64,000 bases of DNA from Pomacea canaliculata (GCF_003073045.1 NC_037591.1:42297883-42361882), one strand, 5' to 3'. Shown: positions 36,108 through 51,100, numbered from the stretch's first letter. Made by a program: numbers and translations. The notes: generated by a model from the sequence alone, not told the origin.

Positions 36108-39100
36108 CTGCAAACATAATAACGCCTCCTTTTGTGATCTTAAATATACATTTTCTCATATATCTGTTAGGATTATTTAAGCTACAAGGTTTATATATTT
36201 TATAACATTATTATAGAATTTATTATGTGTAATTTTTAATGTTTACTGCTTTGGGGTCTTAAGATTTTCAAACAATAAGTGCAAACCGTCCATGTATGTC
36301 GTTATAAGCAGCACACTCTCTGAATAAAATTCTAGACTTGAGAATCACGGACTTATATCTCTGGACTGCTTACAGACGAATTTTCACAACGAGGCCAAAG
36401 CGTAAATTTGCTTCCGGATTAACTATCGACATCAAGAAGACGCGCGGATGATGCGAACTGTCCTGTTAACGGAGGTACAAGAGCTCAAAGTTTGTGGTCT
36501 GTTATGTTTTCAGGTTATCGGCTCTAGCCGTAGGAAGTGGAGGTTGAGGACTGTTAGCAAAAACGAAAGAAAGAAAAAGTCATTAAGTAACAAATATTTG
36601 GCAAGACTGTTGTTCATTATAACTTAAAGAATGTTATCTCGTTTGCGGATATTACAGTATTAAGATGTTCGTTAAGACCCGACAATCTACAACTTCGCGA
36701 GAGGCTGTTGGTCTTGGTCTTGGCAGACATCTAGCAGTCCAGAGATATACATCCGTGAAAAGAAGCGCACACGTGCACACGCACCCAGTGTGATAAGCAG
36801 TTCCACACTACTGGCGCCATCACCCCCCAGATTGATTGGGCACACCCGCAGTTTGTACAGAACATCTTTCTTCAATCCTCTTACTACTCCATATTCGTTT
36901 CTGCCCGTAAAGACGATCTCAGCAGTCCGAATGTTGTCTGTGTACGGCCAGGTAGAAATCTGGTGACACAATATGGAGATTACATAGGAGCTCTCCGTCT
37001 CTTTCTCTCACTCTCTCTCACACACACAACTCCCTCTCTCTGTGTCTCTGTCTCACACACACACACAACTCTCTCTGGCACCTGCACTCTTTCAAAACTG
37101 TCGTAGTCTGTCTCTCGCACACACAGTACGTAGCACACAACACGTGACACATTAGACAGGTGTCGTGATGTCACACCCACCGTGTAGCTCACAAGAGTCT
37201 CTTCATTCTGTTTGCGGGAGATACCGCGCCATGTGACGTACACACTGTCTGTACCGTGAGACGACACCGTCACTTCTGTTGGCTGTGACGTCATCCCTAG
37301 CACAAGACGGACATAAACAGTTCACTTGTACAGACATTCACCATCCAGGGCACAACAGAAAATTCGTGCTCTAACTTTTGAACAGCCATCGTATTTTATT
37401 TTAAATGCCACATTTATATAATAATAATAATGATAGAAGAACACATTTATTACTTAGCGTCACAGCCAAGACAGGTTGCACCTTCTGCGCTGACCAAGAG
37501 TAATAAAGAAATAACACTACAAACACTATAGTTTATAAAAACACTTGATAATCAAATCAAATCAGACTTTATTGTCTGTCGAGGAGACCCAAGACAGAAA
37601 TTTTTCTTTTGCTCACAAGGGCAGGCATACATACTCACGCAGACATGTAACACGCACAGTTAGGAGTAAAGATATATTATCATGGCAGTTTGGATCTTCG
37701 TCAAATGATCAATGAAATTTCAATACTTTATATTTCTATGTATATATTAAAAAAATGCGTTGGCATTGCAGATTGCAACGAAATGTCTGAACTGCATTTT
37801 TTTTATCCTCCCAGTACTAGTTTCTATGTCAACAAATAATGCACAAAACGCAATTAGCCCACATGTAAAAAAATAAAGAGGTAATAAAATTAAGTATAAA
37901 AAATAAGTGTAACTAATAAAATAAGATGTGAAAATAAATTTTATTGATGCATATTGGTAACATAACGATTGCAAACGATATGCATCACGATTACAGTAAA
38001 CAAAGTGTGTTGCAGCAAAAAACTGGTTAATATTTTTTTCTTTGTGTGAGAGGTGTCATAATAAATGGTACTACTATTTTGATATTATATTTATGTCTGC
38101 TTAGTTGAGTGATAATTAATACTTCTAGTTTTTTTAATGACATAAAGATAAATAATATGTAAAGATAGTGAAAGATAATTCAAAATGAATGACTCCTAAA
38201 AATGATAGCTGACCCTGTCCTAACCAATAACTGTATTCTTCGTCTTATTATTTATTTCACAAAATTTCCCCATCACACCCTACTCCAGCAGTAGTTCGCT
38301 TCTGATCACACCTTCATGTTCAGCTAAGATAATATCCTGTCCACCTTAACTGACCTCATGAGAGCACCAACACATTCTCTGTTGTTTTTTGTGCCTTTTT
38401 CCCTCGTGTGTTCAACTGTGTACATTCTAACGAACGATTCTAATTGGTCTTTGGATGAATAAATATTGCTTATGTATTTATCCGTACGACTTTACCTGTA
38501 CAGCAGCCATAAAATAAACTGACCGTAATTTACTTCTTTGCTAGCGTGTGCATGTGCTGTAAGTGGTTGGAATTAGTCTTTAAGTCTGTAAGTATACTTT
38601 TGACTCTAGTCATCTGTAAGCTGTTTTTGGGTAAGTGTATAAAAACCGGAAGTTCACTCTGTACGAACCACTGTTGTATGTCCTCTGTTTGTTCTTTTCG
38701 CTGACTGGCCCGAGGCCCGCCGAGTTGTAGACCTGTACATCCATGACGTACATGGTGTTTGGCAACAGACCAATGACTGTGGCTCCACTGGAGGCTTCCC
38801 CAGTGTAGTGGCTCATGATGAGGGGATTAGTTACATCTTCCCAATAGTTTACCTGCAAACAAACAGCAGCATCTGCAGAGGAATCGCTCTTCATTCTTAA
38901 TAGGTAGTGTGAAATACATACACACTAAAAGAATCTTATATATGACTACTTATATGTGACAAGGGTCTTAGAGCTGTCCACTCGAACTATAATTACTTGA
39001 TTTGTTCCTAAGAATATTCAAATTTCTTCCTTAACTTTCTTATGAACAGTGCATTGGGGTAGCTATTAGGAAAAGCAGAGATTAATAAACTTCCTTTTAG

Positions 39101-42100
39101 TTTTCCTGGAGAATGGTAAGGTCATTTCTGTTTCAAATATCATGCTACATTACCTAGTAACCAAAGATTTGTAACTAAGGAAATTGTAACGTTACCTGGT
39201 AACCAAGAATCTTGCCTCTCGCGGCTTCCTTGGTGTCTGGCACCGGGATCCAGGTGATATCGAGTGCAGAGGAGTTGTGGGGGAAGATTAGAATATTACC
39301 AGGAGTTCCAATAGGTACTGTAAAAACAGAGAGCAGGAGGAAACTGCAGTCTTATGTTTAGCACCAAAATGATTCGCCTGCCCTAATATCTGCATGCCTT
39401 TAAACAGTACCAAATCTGAGAGTTGGGCCAGGAGGATGAGAGACAGGAATGCACGCCATGCACGCAACAATTATCTTCTTGAGTAGACAAAGAAAACAGC
39501 AGATCTTTATTTAAGTGTCACAGGTATGAGCCAGCAAACTAGAAAAGCATAGATGAGAACATTTAAAATATTATTATTACAAATTGTATAACTGCGATTG
39601 CGCAGATGACAGACGAGAACAACAAAGAGGCCCAAGACGGGTAGCGAAAGAAAAGGACAAAACTCACGATCCTCTGCCGAATAGATCGTCGCGACAGAAG
39701 AGTTGGGACCAGCCCCTGCCCGGTTGAACGGCTGCACCATGACTTCATAGGGAGTATAAAAGTTTTCTTTCCCCACGAGAACCACGAAGGAGCCAACATC
39801 ACCAACCGTACCCTGAAAACATTGATGTCCTAATGTTACAATGTGTCGTAAACCATCTACGGCTTCCTCGCGTGAAAGAGCATTTCTAAACATTATATCG
39901 ATGGAATATTGATTGGAAATATTAATGGGAAATTGATGACATGTTAATGTCATGTTGATGTCATACTGATGGAAGACTGATGTCAAATTGATAAGAAATA
40001 TTGATGGTGTATTGACGGCACTGTTAGCGGTCTTCTCCTTCTCTTTAGTGGTCGTCTTCTTCTTCTTTACCGTCTTCTACCTCAGCCTCTGATATTTCAA
40101 GTCCTCCAGCACTCTCACTATGTACCCCCATCCTCATGCATAAGTCCCACTCATGCAGTCGTCTTAAGAAAACAATTTCAAACAAGAACTAGAAGCCACA
40201 GCAGATGTTACTGACCTTTTGCCAGTTGCCAGGTCGGTCATGCAGACGGTAGTAAACGTTATAGCCAAACTCAGCACCACCATGGTCTTCCTCGCGCAAG
40301 GGCTACAGTTGTTAGAATTTTTTTTTTAAATGAATACAAATTAATGCAGTTTAGTGATCAAACACTGTTTCTATTGTCACATAAAACGGCTTAATTGCTC
40401 GCCGAGACCTGACAGCTTTCACGAGAGGCTAAGAGTTTATCTCGGCAGATAGGCAGCAGTCCAGATATATACAATTCCGTGGTCAAAGCCGTCACCAGTT
40501 GAGCTACTTAGTTGGGATTATCGTTGGCCACCATACCAGGACAAATTAAAAGAGGATGTGCGCATGCGTGGCTGGTCAATACAAATACATGTAACATAGT
40601 TGCTTCCGTGGTAGTACTGACTATTATATAGTTATTAATATCTTGTTAGTAGGAACTCTCATGTTGTTAGTGTAGAGTGTGAGAAACTGTTCTGTGAGCA
40701 TCTGTTAGCTGTGTGAACAAAGGGCAGTTACCGTCCAGGTGATACTCAGGTCACCGAGTTTGCTCCCCTCGCCAGCAGTGATGTTGCCAGGTGCAAGAGT
40801 GGGAGGGCCCTCTGACGTCTGGTGGTAAGCTGCGTAAACAAAAGTGACGTCAGTTGATAGGTTGCATAGACACGAGTGACGTCATGTGGAATTTTGTATA
40901 CACACGAGTGACGTCAGGTGTTTTGTCGCATAGCAACAAGTGTGTGTAGACACACGGAAGGTAGACTGGTGTAAAGAAAGGTGATGTCTGTTGGATGTAG
41001 TGGAAAGGTAGATTGACAAAGATGTTTGGCAATATGTCGTATAGACTAAAATCACGTGACATGTGGTCAAAAATGATAGCTGATAGTATGCATATAGATG
41101 AAAGTGGCATATTGTTGTATAGTGTATAGACAGATATGATTTCTAGTGGTTCTCTGTGCATTAAAACGGAGCCCACAGAGGTAGCCGAAAGATAAATAAA
41201 TTTATAAGAGAATAGTAGAACACCTCCCCACCTCTTAACCCGCAAATAAAATTGATACGTTCTGAACAAAAATTCGAGAAATGTTTATTATTGGACCTTC
41301 CCTCGCACATTAATTCTTTCCTTCACTTTTAATTCGTTTATTCATCGTTTATTATTACTCTTCTTTCATCTTTCTTTTTCTCTACTTTGTTTTCTCTCCT
41401 TTTCTCTGTCTTGCTGCCTTTGTTTTCTTTCTTAATTATTTCTTTGTCTAAATCATATGGAAGATTTTTTTCGCTTGCTTTCCCTCCCCTTGTCTCTCTC
41501 TCTTATCCTCTTTATTTTACTCACTCACTGGTTTCACAGACAAAAGAAATGTACTAACCAGACGGCACACTGTAAGGACCAAGACCGTGAGCGTTACGGG
41601 CGCTAACTCTGAACTTGTACGCCGTCCACGGCCGCAACTCAGTGATAGTTATCTCCCTTCTCTCACGGCCCTGAACAATGGTGGAGGAATCCGGTACGTC
41701 TACAGGAGAACAATAGAACAAGTAAATGTCACAGCCATTATTCAAAACTAGGGCCTTTATTTCGGTGTTTTAAGTGTATCAACAAGAGGGTTATTTTTAC
41801 ATCAAATAAACAGTTAAATATAATTTTCAGGCTACTGGACTGTGTGAATGTAGTTCAGCTGTAATTAGCACAGAAAAGGTGTTCACTTGTGTATATAACG
41901 TATAGAAGAAAAAAGAGATGAAGAAAAAGACGATCACAAAGAATAAGAAGAAAGATATGATGATGAGTCTCAGTATAAATCCAATGTGTAAATACAGGGG
42001 AATTTTTTCACACAGGTCATAACAAAAAGAATAAAACACTTTTATTGCGCTACATAACTGAGACAGGTCGCACTCTCCGGACTGACCAATGTTAATTAAA

Positions 42101-45100
42101 AATGACATTAACAACACTGGCTAACAATAACTAACAATGTTACAAAACATATTGAGTCACTGAGTCTCAGTGAATTATAACTATTTTTTTGTATCAATTG
42201 TCCAAACATTCACAAAGACACGCTAATTAGACGTCTCGAAACCAAGTACAGTGGAACCTCGGTTAACGAACTTAATCCGTTCTGGAAAGCTGTTCGTTAT
42301 CCGAAATGTTCGTTATCCGAAACATTTTTTTCCATAAGAATAGAGAAATAGATTTAACTAATATTTGAAAGTTACAGGCTATATAGGTATTTGTAATGAG
42401 AATAGTTATAATGCAATATAAATGGAGTTAAATAAACATAAAAAACATTAACGAAAGCATTTAAACATAAGACAACTTGTCGTTTTGAGTTGGAAACAGG
42501 TGTGGGGAGGAAGGGGTGGAATTACTGATTCCCTCCATGAGCACACGTGACATTTTAAATCGGGGGTGACTTTTTTCTGTAGCTTTGAGGTTGAAGGAAA
42601 ATCTTGTCCAGTGTCTGTGCATATCATGTTTGTTTGAATCTTTCCTTTTTCAATTCATAATCTTCTTTGGAGCCATGATTGAGGATTATCTTATTAAGAT
42701 AAAGCACAGCAATCGCTAAATAAGAAGAATGCGCATAGAAAAGGAACGACCGATCATAACTGTGTCTCGAGCGCGAATGACGACACGCTGGTCGGTCACG
42801 TGTGGTTCACGTGGCTGTTCGTTATCCGAAATTTTGTTCGCTATCCGAGACAAACTTTTAACGAAATTTTTGTTCGTTAACCGAAATATTCGCTATCCGA
42901 GGCGTTCGCTAACCGAGGTTCCACTGTATTCGCTTTGCTTCTTACTTTGCATGATGAATGTCCAAGCCGGGTTGAAGTCCGTGGCGGCTTGTATTGTCCA
43001 TGACGTCACAGCACTGCCCCCGGCGTCACCTGGTGTCCACCGTAAGGTGACGCTTCTGCTGGTGTAGTCCAGGCTGGTCTCTACAGTCAACCCTGCAGGC
43101 TCCGAGGGCGGCCCTGGATAGAGCCAGAAAAAGAGTTCTTTACACGGAGGGGAGGTGAATGTTCTAGCGCTACATCCCAAACCACTCTAGCCATCTTCCT
43201 TCGTTGTCTGCTTTTTCATGGGATCTTTTCAGTGATGTACCCTCTTGGAGGCTATCACCTGCTGTGAAAGGAAGTGTGACAAAGGTGCTGCAGTTCTGCG
43301 AATGGATACAAGTTTACCGCTTATATGTTGAGTGATTTGCAAGGTTATCAAATCTCTACTACATGAAAGGCAATTGTATCGACACAATACGATATTCTAG
43401 GTCGAAGCTTTTGGTCCAATTTCAACTGGGGTGGCCGAGCCAGCATTTATGGTTATATCAGGACAAAGCAGTCAGTTAAAAAAAAAAAAAAAGAGTGAAT
43501 TACAAGGGCGTAGGGTGCAGTATTTCAGTTCAGATGTACATGTATTAATATAAAGGGACAGACACGTACAGACAAAAGAGCGAGGAGATCAGAAACTTTC
43601 TTATAACACCGCTAAGGGTCAGCATCTCCACCTGTTAATCTGTGTAAATATCAAATGATTTACCGACGACGGTGAGCGTAGCGTTGGCAGTGACAGTGTC
43701 AAAGGTGGTGACTGCCAGACACGTGTACTGCCCCGCGTGCCGTCGTTGACAGCCCTGAATGTACAGACCCGACAATCCTCCCTCTGAGCCCTGGGGGAGC
43801 ACACAAGAGCAGGGCACTCTTAATTACACAGCAGCTAATTATACAGGATCAGTTGATAGACATTGCCGCAAATCAATAAAATCGGATTATCATGAAAGCA
43901 CAGCTTGCAAAAAGTTTTCGACTTTAAATCGTCGTGTTTGGATGCCGACAACACTCTGATAACTTGTAACTTTGATGTTGATAATTTAAATAATTTAATA
44001 GGTTAGACAAAGTGCTTGGTGACTATGAAACCAGGATGATAAAAAGCAGCAGTAGGACATGAAGAAGATGGAATTAGGGTGACAGAAGAGCATCATTGCC
44101 AAGAAAACAGAATCTGACCTTGCGATAGTGGGCGTCCTTCCAGTAGAGTGGCTTCCCTTGGAAGAGCCAGTCTGTCTGAAGATCGAGTTCCGGGTCATGT
44201 GACACTACGCAGGACAGGAAGGCCGTGTGGTTGACCTGCACTGTAGTGTCCCTGGGGTAGGTACTGATGGTCGTTTGAGCTGAAAGGCGCGAGAAAAGGT
44301 GAGACTGACTCAGTGGCAACAACACTTAGAGGCTTGGTGAAGGTGCTGTACATCAAACAGTCTGCCATACCTACCCAGTACGTCGAGTTTTCCAGAACTG
44401 GAAGCTTGGCCGTACACGTTCACCGCTTGGCACATGTACGTCCCGGAGTCTGATTCAATCAGATTGCTGATGACAATATTCCCGTTGCTAAGGATACGAA
44501 TCCGTGCCGTTGCTTCTGTACTTCCAACGCTGGCGCCATTTTTGTACCACGTGATTTCAGGTTTGGGAGCTGCTTCCGGTGGACATCTTATGGTTGCTGT
44601 TCCTCCACGAGCACCCAGGGTGATGGACTGGACCGGATGTTTGGTGAAAGTGGGTTTGAATCCTTTGAACAAAAACATATTTGGATCAAATTGCCCCGAT
44701 TGAAAAATAAATCTTGATTTATGATATTCGAGCACTGTATTCAGTGGAAAGCCTTCTACACCGCCTTCTGATTAGTCGCGCGACATGAATTATTTTGACA
44801 AAGAGTGCTTCCTTTGTAAACTACTTGCCCAAAACTCTCATCTGTCCTGTGGAGTAGACGGTGCCATGGGTGTTGCTGGCCCGGCACTGGTACATGCCGT
44901 TATGACGAGCGGCATCAGGGCTGACGACGGTGAGGGTGTTGCTGAGTATCTCCACGTCCCCAGACACGTGCTGCAGACTCTCGCCGTCCTGCAGGACATG
45001 TGTCATAGCAAGAGTTATTCTCCTTCCAGGAAGTTTGTAACTACAGTATAAGTTCATTAAACTGCGATGATTGAGGTCCCAACTGCTTCACCGCGCTTAG

Positions 45101-48100
45101 GTGGTCCGCGGCTGAAATATTTTTTGATAATACATAAATTACAAGAAATAAGAACATTGCCAGAAAATCTGAAGGTGCCATGTAGGTCGGAGCGGGTATG
45201 TTTCTGAATAATTTTTCAATCAGGTGTAAGTGGCGGCAACATCATGTACTCACCTTGAACCAGGTGTAAGTGGGGGCCGGGACGCCTCGCGCCTCGCATC
45301 GCCAAGTCACTCTCCGGCCTTCGTCCACGTGCTTGTCGTGAAGGTCGTAGATGTAGTAGGGACTCGCTGCCAGAACACAGACATGCACATCAGCGACTGC
45401 ACGCGACTGCGGACATGAGCATTGTATGCATTTCGAGTTCGTCTCTCATACTGCCCCCCCCCCCCGCCTTGTTTGAGGTTTGCAAAAGTGGTCAACATCC
45501 ACCCCACATCCCTGAACACATGTTTCCTCAGTGTTCTAACAGATGCAGACGCTACTGCAGCGAAATTTACCCCATACAGAGCCCAGATCCAACCTTTCAC
45601 CCGAACCCACTAGCCTTATGAGGCGTGTTATGTGTGACTGGCATTTGACTGACATTTTATTTATTTTTTTTTTTGACAGTGGGTAGAGTTCCTTTCTTGC
45701 TTACATTCGATGTTGAGGCGGATGGATTTCTGTGCTGTGGCCGCCGCTGATCCGGTGCCGCCCCGGGATGCGTGGCACACGTACACCCCCGCGTCCTCCA
45801 CCTGCACGTTGGGGATGATGAGCACACGGTTCTCCTCCAGCAGGTAGTAGTCGGTCGGCAGAGGCAGCTTCTCTCGCGACCAGGAGTAGCGTATGGTCAT
45901 GCTGCACGTGCAGAATGTGCAGGATTTGTATGATACATATCGCACTGACTATATCGGGGTGTCTGTTTTTCTCTCTACTGACAAGGGAATGGCGAGATGA
46001 TAATAAATCTCTTTTTTGATTTATGGGCCGTTTGTAGGCGAGTGGCGTTTGTTAGTTTAGTGACACAGAAAGAAATAGAAACGTTCTATTTACTCACGTT
46101 CCATAGGCTAGACATTCCAGTCTCACTTCTTGTCCTCTTAACGGTTGCCTTGGGTACACGGCAGGGAAATCATCGGCAATCTGAGGTCCCCAGATGCTGG
46201 GCTCTGAAGTCAAATTGTCACACGCGGCGTTTTTATTCTATTTTTATTGTGTTTCTTCTATCTTCTCAAAGCGTTCGTATGTACACCTTACACAGAATTG
46301 TGAACAATCGCACATCTTAGAATATGTCAGTAGCAAGAAGACTACAATATTAAGTAACAGACACAAGTGATGGAGATTTGACGAGCTTACTTACCTGTCT
46401 GGGTCACCTGTAGCTCTATGGCCATACTGACTCTCGACGGAGGCTGGGCGGTGGCTATGGGGGTACCGGAGGGGGGCATGAGCTTGACCATGCAGTAATA
46501 CACAGCAGCATCGCTGGTGGTCACATCGGAAAAGTACAGGTTACCGTTGGCAGAGACGAACAGGTGTGTCAAGAGGTCCGTTCGATGAAGTTACCTGGTG
46601 AGTACTTCATCCACCCGTACCCCACTTCTGCTCGATCCAGACGGGTGTTTGTAAATAGAAGCGTAGAGATAGATGTTCATGAGTAAAGATTAACAGACAG
46701 GCGTTTTATAATAGAGACCTTCAGACAGGTGTTGGTGAATCTACATATTATCTTAGAGAGTAAATGTCTTTAGGTGTTGGTAAATAAAAGTCCAAAGAAG
46801 TTTATGAATACCGGGTCTACAGAGGTTCTGTAAATACAGGTCTCAAGAGAGATTGCTCGAATACATGTATAGGTCTATAGAAAAAATTACCTCGAACTAG
46901 TTTTATTCCGAAATCATTCTTACTTGGTTTTGTTCATGACAAAGGTAAGTGATCGAAATCATAACTTGGTTACTATATTTTACCGTGAAAATGTAATTAC
47001 AACTTTTTTTAACCGCTGTTGTTTTCTTTCAGAAAGCTAACACAACCAATAATTTTTTTTATAAACATTTTAACTCTGAAAGTTGGCGTTTGTACATATC
47101 TAGTATGTGTTGGTACTTACCTGGTCTGTATGAAGGTGGAAGGACATTTGATCATGCCGAAACTGTGTTGTTTTACCTGAACCTTTTCGCGCTGTACGTT
47201 TGAGAACTCTCCAAGAACTAAGGATAGAATGAGTGAGAAACTGAAAAGATGTGATGAGTGAAAACATTTTAGAACAGAATGAGTGAAGAACTGAAGATAG
47301 TTCAGGACAGAATGAGTCGCAAAATCTTCCATCAGAATGAGTGATGGTCTGCAGACGGGATGAGAGACAAGATTTACTAAGAGAATGAGTAAAGATGAAA
47401 GAAGAAGGTTGTAAGAATTTAGTGTAAAATGAGTGAAAGAGAAGGTTAAAAAAAAGAGTAATGACATATTTTTTCGTGTAAGTTGATTTCCAGTTCTTTG
47501 TTTTAAGAAGCATTTGATTATGTTGAAATGATCAACTTTAAATGCATCAGCAAAGACTTGGTCTTTAGTAAACAAGTAATCACGTGATCAACACTATTTG
47601 TAAACATCAAAATTATCTTTGTAAGATAGCTACACCACTGACTTCCAAAGCTGAGAAGTCCGATCTGACTGATGACCGTTCCGTAGGGATTGGTTGCTGT
47701 ACAGATATACCGCCCAGCGTCTTTGTTTTCAGTCGGGTTCCGAATGACCAGCTTCCCATTTGTTAATGCGTACCTGGACACATACATCCTACGTTAATAA
47801 ACAACACAAAACCAGCGAACGAAATTAATATTAACGGGGAGTGTTGCCGAACTGCAGAACACGAAACAAACTGAAGATTTGACATGGCAAGAAGTGGAGG
47901 AAACCAAGATGTAAGATTTAATTAAATAAATGTTAGTGTATGATGCAGAGATACAGATGAAGACAGAAGGACGGGTGTAGAGACAAAGAAATAAAGGGAG
48001 TGAGAAAGAGAAAGATAGCAAGGCACTAAAATAGATGGTGGTGCACCTTGGATCCATGTCAGTGGTGATGGGGATGGTGTTGTTGACCATTATTTTGTAC

Positions 48101-51100
48101 ATGCGGTAGGTGGGTGAGGGGTTGGCTGCGGCCGTGCAGTCAATGACGACGGACGCGATGCCTTCCACCGCCATGATGTTGTCCGGCTGGTCAATGAACT
48201 TGGGACCACGTGGTACATCGTTGGGGTCAAGGATATCCAGGCCGTAGTCTGTGCACATACAGCACGCACAAACACCTTTTGAGACCAGTGTGATGTGAGG
48301 AGGAACGAGAGCACTGCCAGACAACCCCACATTTTTAAAGAATGAGAATACCTCACTTTAAATTCAGCAGGTCAATTTAATTAAATTAATTGTAAGAACG
48401 TTAGCAGAACTGTAGATAGGAACAGTTTTCATGAAGAAGATGGGTTTTTATACATATTTAAAAGATGTATCACTTCATGACATCACGTGACATTCTTACC
48501 AAAGTCCCGACTGTCCTCGATAATTCTGTAGGCTTCCTCCCGGCTAATCTCGCAGATGAAAGGAAGTAAATGATTGGCTGCCGTTCGGCTCCATCCGTAG
48601 GTTGTTACTGAAAAAAGTTTCCTTCATTAATTGACATCACAAATAGGACAATGAAATAGAAAAAGAGATATAGTTTCGTTTGGCCGGTTAGTCTGTCATA
48701 CTAGTCTGTCATACCTCCATACTTGTATGTGATGTACGGCCCTGTGTCAAGTCTGTCCTCCTCGCTCAGCCAGTACTGGAGCTCCGGGGCGATGCGGCTG
48801 CCGTCGCTCTCCCACACCAAGTCGCCCTGCGCCATGTTGCGCACCAGACCGCTCGTGTAGAACTCGCGCCTGGGGAATGTGGGGGGATGTGCGGGGAAGG
48901 GGAACATTCAAAAATTACTGGCATCGATGCAAGCATCTTCAGGAACTTACACGATACTAACAACCTGCTCCAAGCTCGGGTACAAGCAGTGTCAGGTAAA
49001 TACCAGACCAAAACCATACACGTAAACAAACGGACCTGCAACGCACACAGGATGATGATGTTGAGCTTGAAAGTATTAGATAAGTGAATGGCATAGCTTA
49101 CCTTGATGTGGTTTGATAACTCGTGATAGGTTTTCAAAAAGGTATTCGGAAAACTACTTATCTTTTGACATATCGCTTATATACCTTGACATATCGTTTG
49201 ACATCAGCCATCCACTGAGAAATTGGTGTTCTGCTTGAGAATTCACACCCACCTAAGGCAGCTCCATTGGCCTGAGAACAGAGTGTCAACACATTTCTTT
49301 AAGCTATATATATGTATGGAGTCTATAGTTTTGTCACCTAAGCTCTGTAGTGTCTTTATAGTGTCAACACCTCATTTCTTGGAACCTACTAAAGTGTTGT
49401 TGTGTTCGGAAGGAAAAAATGCTTCCACCGAAGGTCGGTTTCGCACTGTTGGGGTGAGGGGTGGAATATGGAAGTGGGTCGTTTTCAGCCACAACATCAG
49501 ATAATAACAACGACACAATATAATCTCATTTGTGCAACACATGGTGACAATATGGAAAACTATAGAGATGAATACATGATACAAATAAAAAAATAAAGCC
49601 ATAGACTACTATTAAGCCACCGTCTCCTTTTTCTTTCTTATATTCATATTTGTCATTTTAGATATCCTGACCTGCAGGCTGTTGGTTGGAGACACATGTT
49701 AGCACCCTTGCCTACTTTGAATATTTACAGGCCACCCACCCTCCGCTGCTCGTTAGCATAAATAATACTGGAAGACCATAAACGCTCCCTAAAGGGCTCT
49801 TCCCCTGGACCCAGCAGACTTCGCGACAGCCACTTTTACAACTGTGACAACCATAAACGCTTAGCAATCCAGGTGTGTAGATAATTCCACAGCACACCTG
49901 TAGCCCTTGTTTTATTGTGTAAGCTGCTATTTGTATTTTCCACCTCGTTCGTTTGTGAACTCTGTATGTGTGTGCGTTCGTTGGCTCGCTCGTTCTTTCC
50001 TTCTGTTTTGTGCATCTTCCGTCATTATTTATTGTGTCATTTCTTCTTATTTATGCCTTCTAGTAAGTTATCATCTTTCACCATTTTTTTTCATTTCTGC
50101 AGCTGGTGAAAAGTGTACCTTCAGTGTCACGCCTGATTGACGACTGACTAGGTGTGTCAGAATGCTAAAAATAGATTCTCAAGAAGTGCGGCTTACGTCA
50201 CCAAGAGAGGATTTCCGTTTTCTTTTCACTTTGAAACGGAGAGGAGGAAAAACTAAAATCTTCACCAAGCTCTCTTAACCAAAAAAAAAAGTGGGATCCG
50301 TCGTCAACACCCAAAGTGTGATCAACACACCCACAAGGCGCCAGTCAGTCTCAAAGACCAGCCGCTGGTTCCATTGCCCAGGATACACTAGCAACGGTTT
50401 AAACGTGTAAATGTTCCTGTTTTATGTTTTATAGTCATCGCAACCATCACTGCTTAAACTCGATAAGCAAGAAAACTTTCCTAAGGCTGCAAGATGGGGC
50501 CAAACTCAATGTTCACCGTGAGCATGCTCAGTGAGATGGACAGTCACCTACCCCACAGTATGCACGTGCCGTGTCGTGGTCGTGCTCAGGAAACATGACG
50601 AAACGGTAACACTTGAGCTGAAAGGCCACCCACTCGTCAGGACAGTCTGTGTGACAATAGGTCAGATAGATAAATAGAATAAACAACCGCAGACCTTAAA
50701 CATCTTCAGAAAGTAAGTTATTACAGAAAATAAATACCAAAAGTAAATAAGTCCAGAAACTGAATTCTAGAAACTAAACAACAGTAAAATTAAGACAATA
50801 GCAGAAAATAAACAATGAAACTACAAGACGGCACAAGCTAAACAATGAAAACAATCTAGACAATGTTAGAAACTAAACTTCGTTTGGGAGGAGCATTCCA
50901 TTCTCCTAGTGATGAGCGTGTAAGCGGCGTTTGCTGTTCCACGAAATAAAAATAAATAGCATGCTTTTTCTGAAAAATATTTTTATGTGCGAGTTACAGA
51001 CTTTTTTAAAAATCATTTTTTTTTATTTGGAATTGTTTTTTCCTCGTGATCACCTGATATAGATATATACTGATTTCATCAGGAATTTGACTTTTTAGGT

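Larger units (their letters stand above)
27595..43575. repeat. Segmental duplication, unit B
   Basis: Direct repeat of unit A (2620-27245). It contains zinc-finger copies B1 and B2 and contactin exons FN1 to GPI in intact form. Unit-specific insertions: 33.6-35.1 kb, about 37546-37838, about 40392-40684 and the MITE at 42249-42926. Confidence 0.9.

Noticed and set aside
36687-36784. C-terminus 'ACARVRFFSRMYISGLLDVCQ' as the end of contactin
   Set aside because: A GT donor ends the exon at 36785 and a phase-matched terminal exon with a GPI signal follows at 36107, so this is intron readthrough.
44785-45051. 88-aa + strand frame
   Set aside because: Antisense of the contactin Ig4 exon.
47100-47575. 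Overlapping minus frames of 137 and 152 aa
   Set aside because: Only 47121-47217 is coding (contactin Ig2, first part). The rest is intron with a repeated 'agaatgagtgaa' motif.
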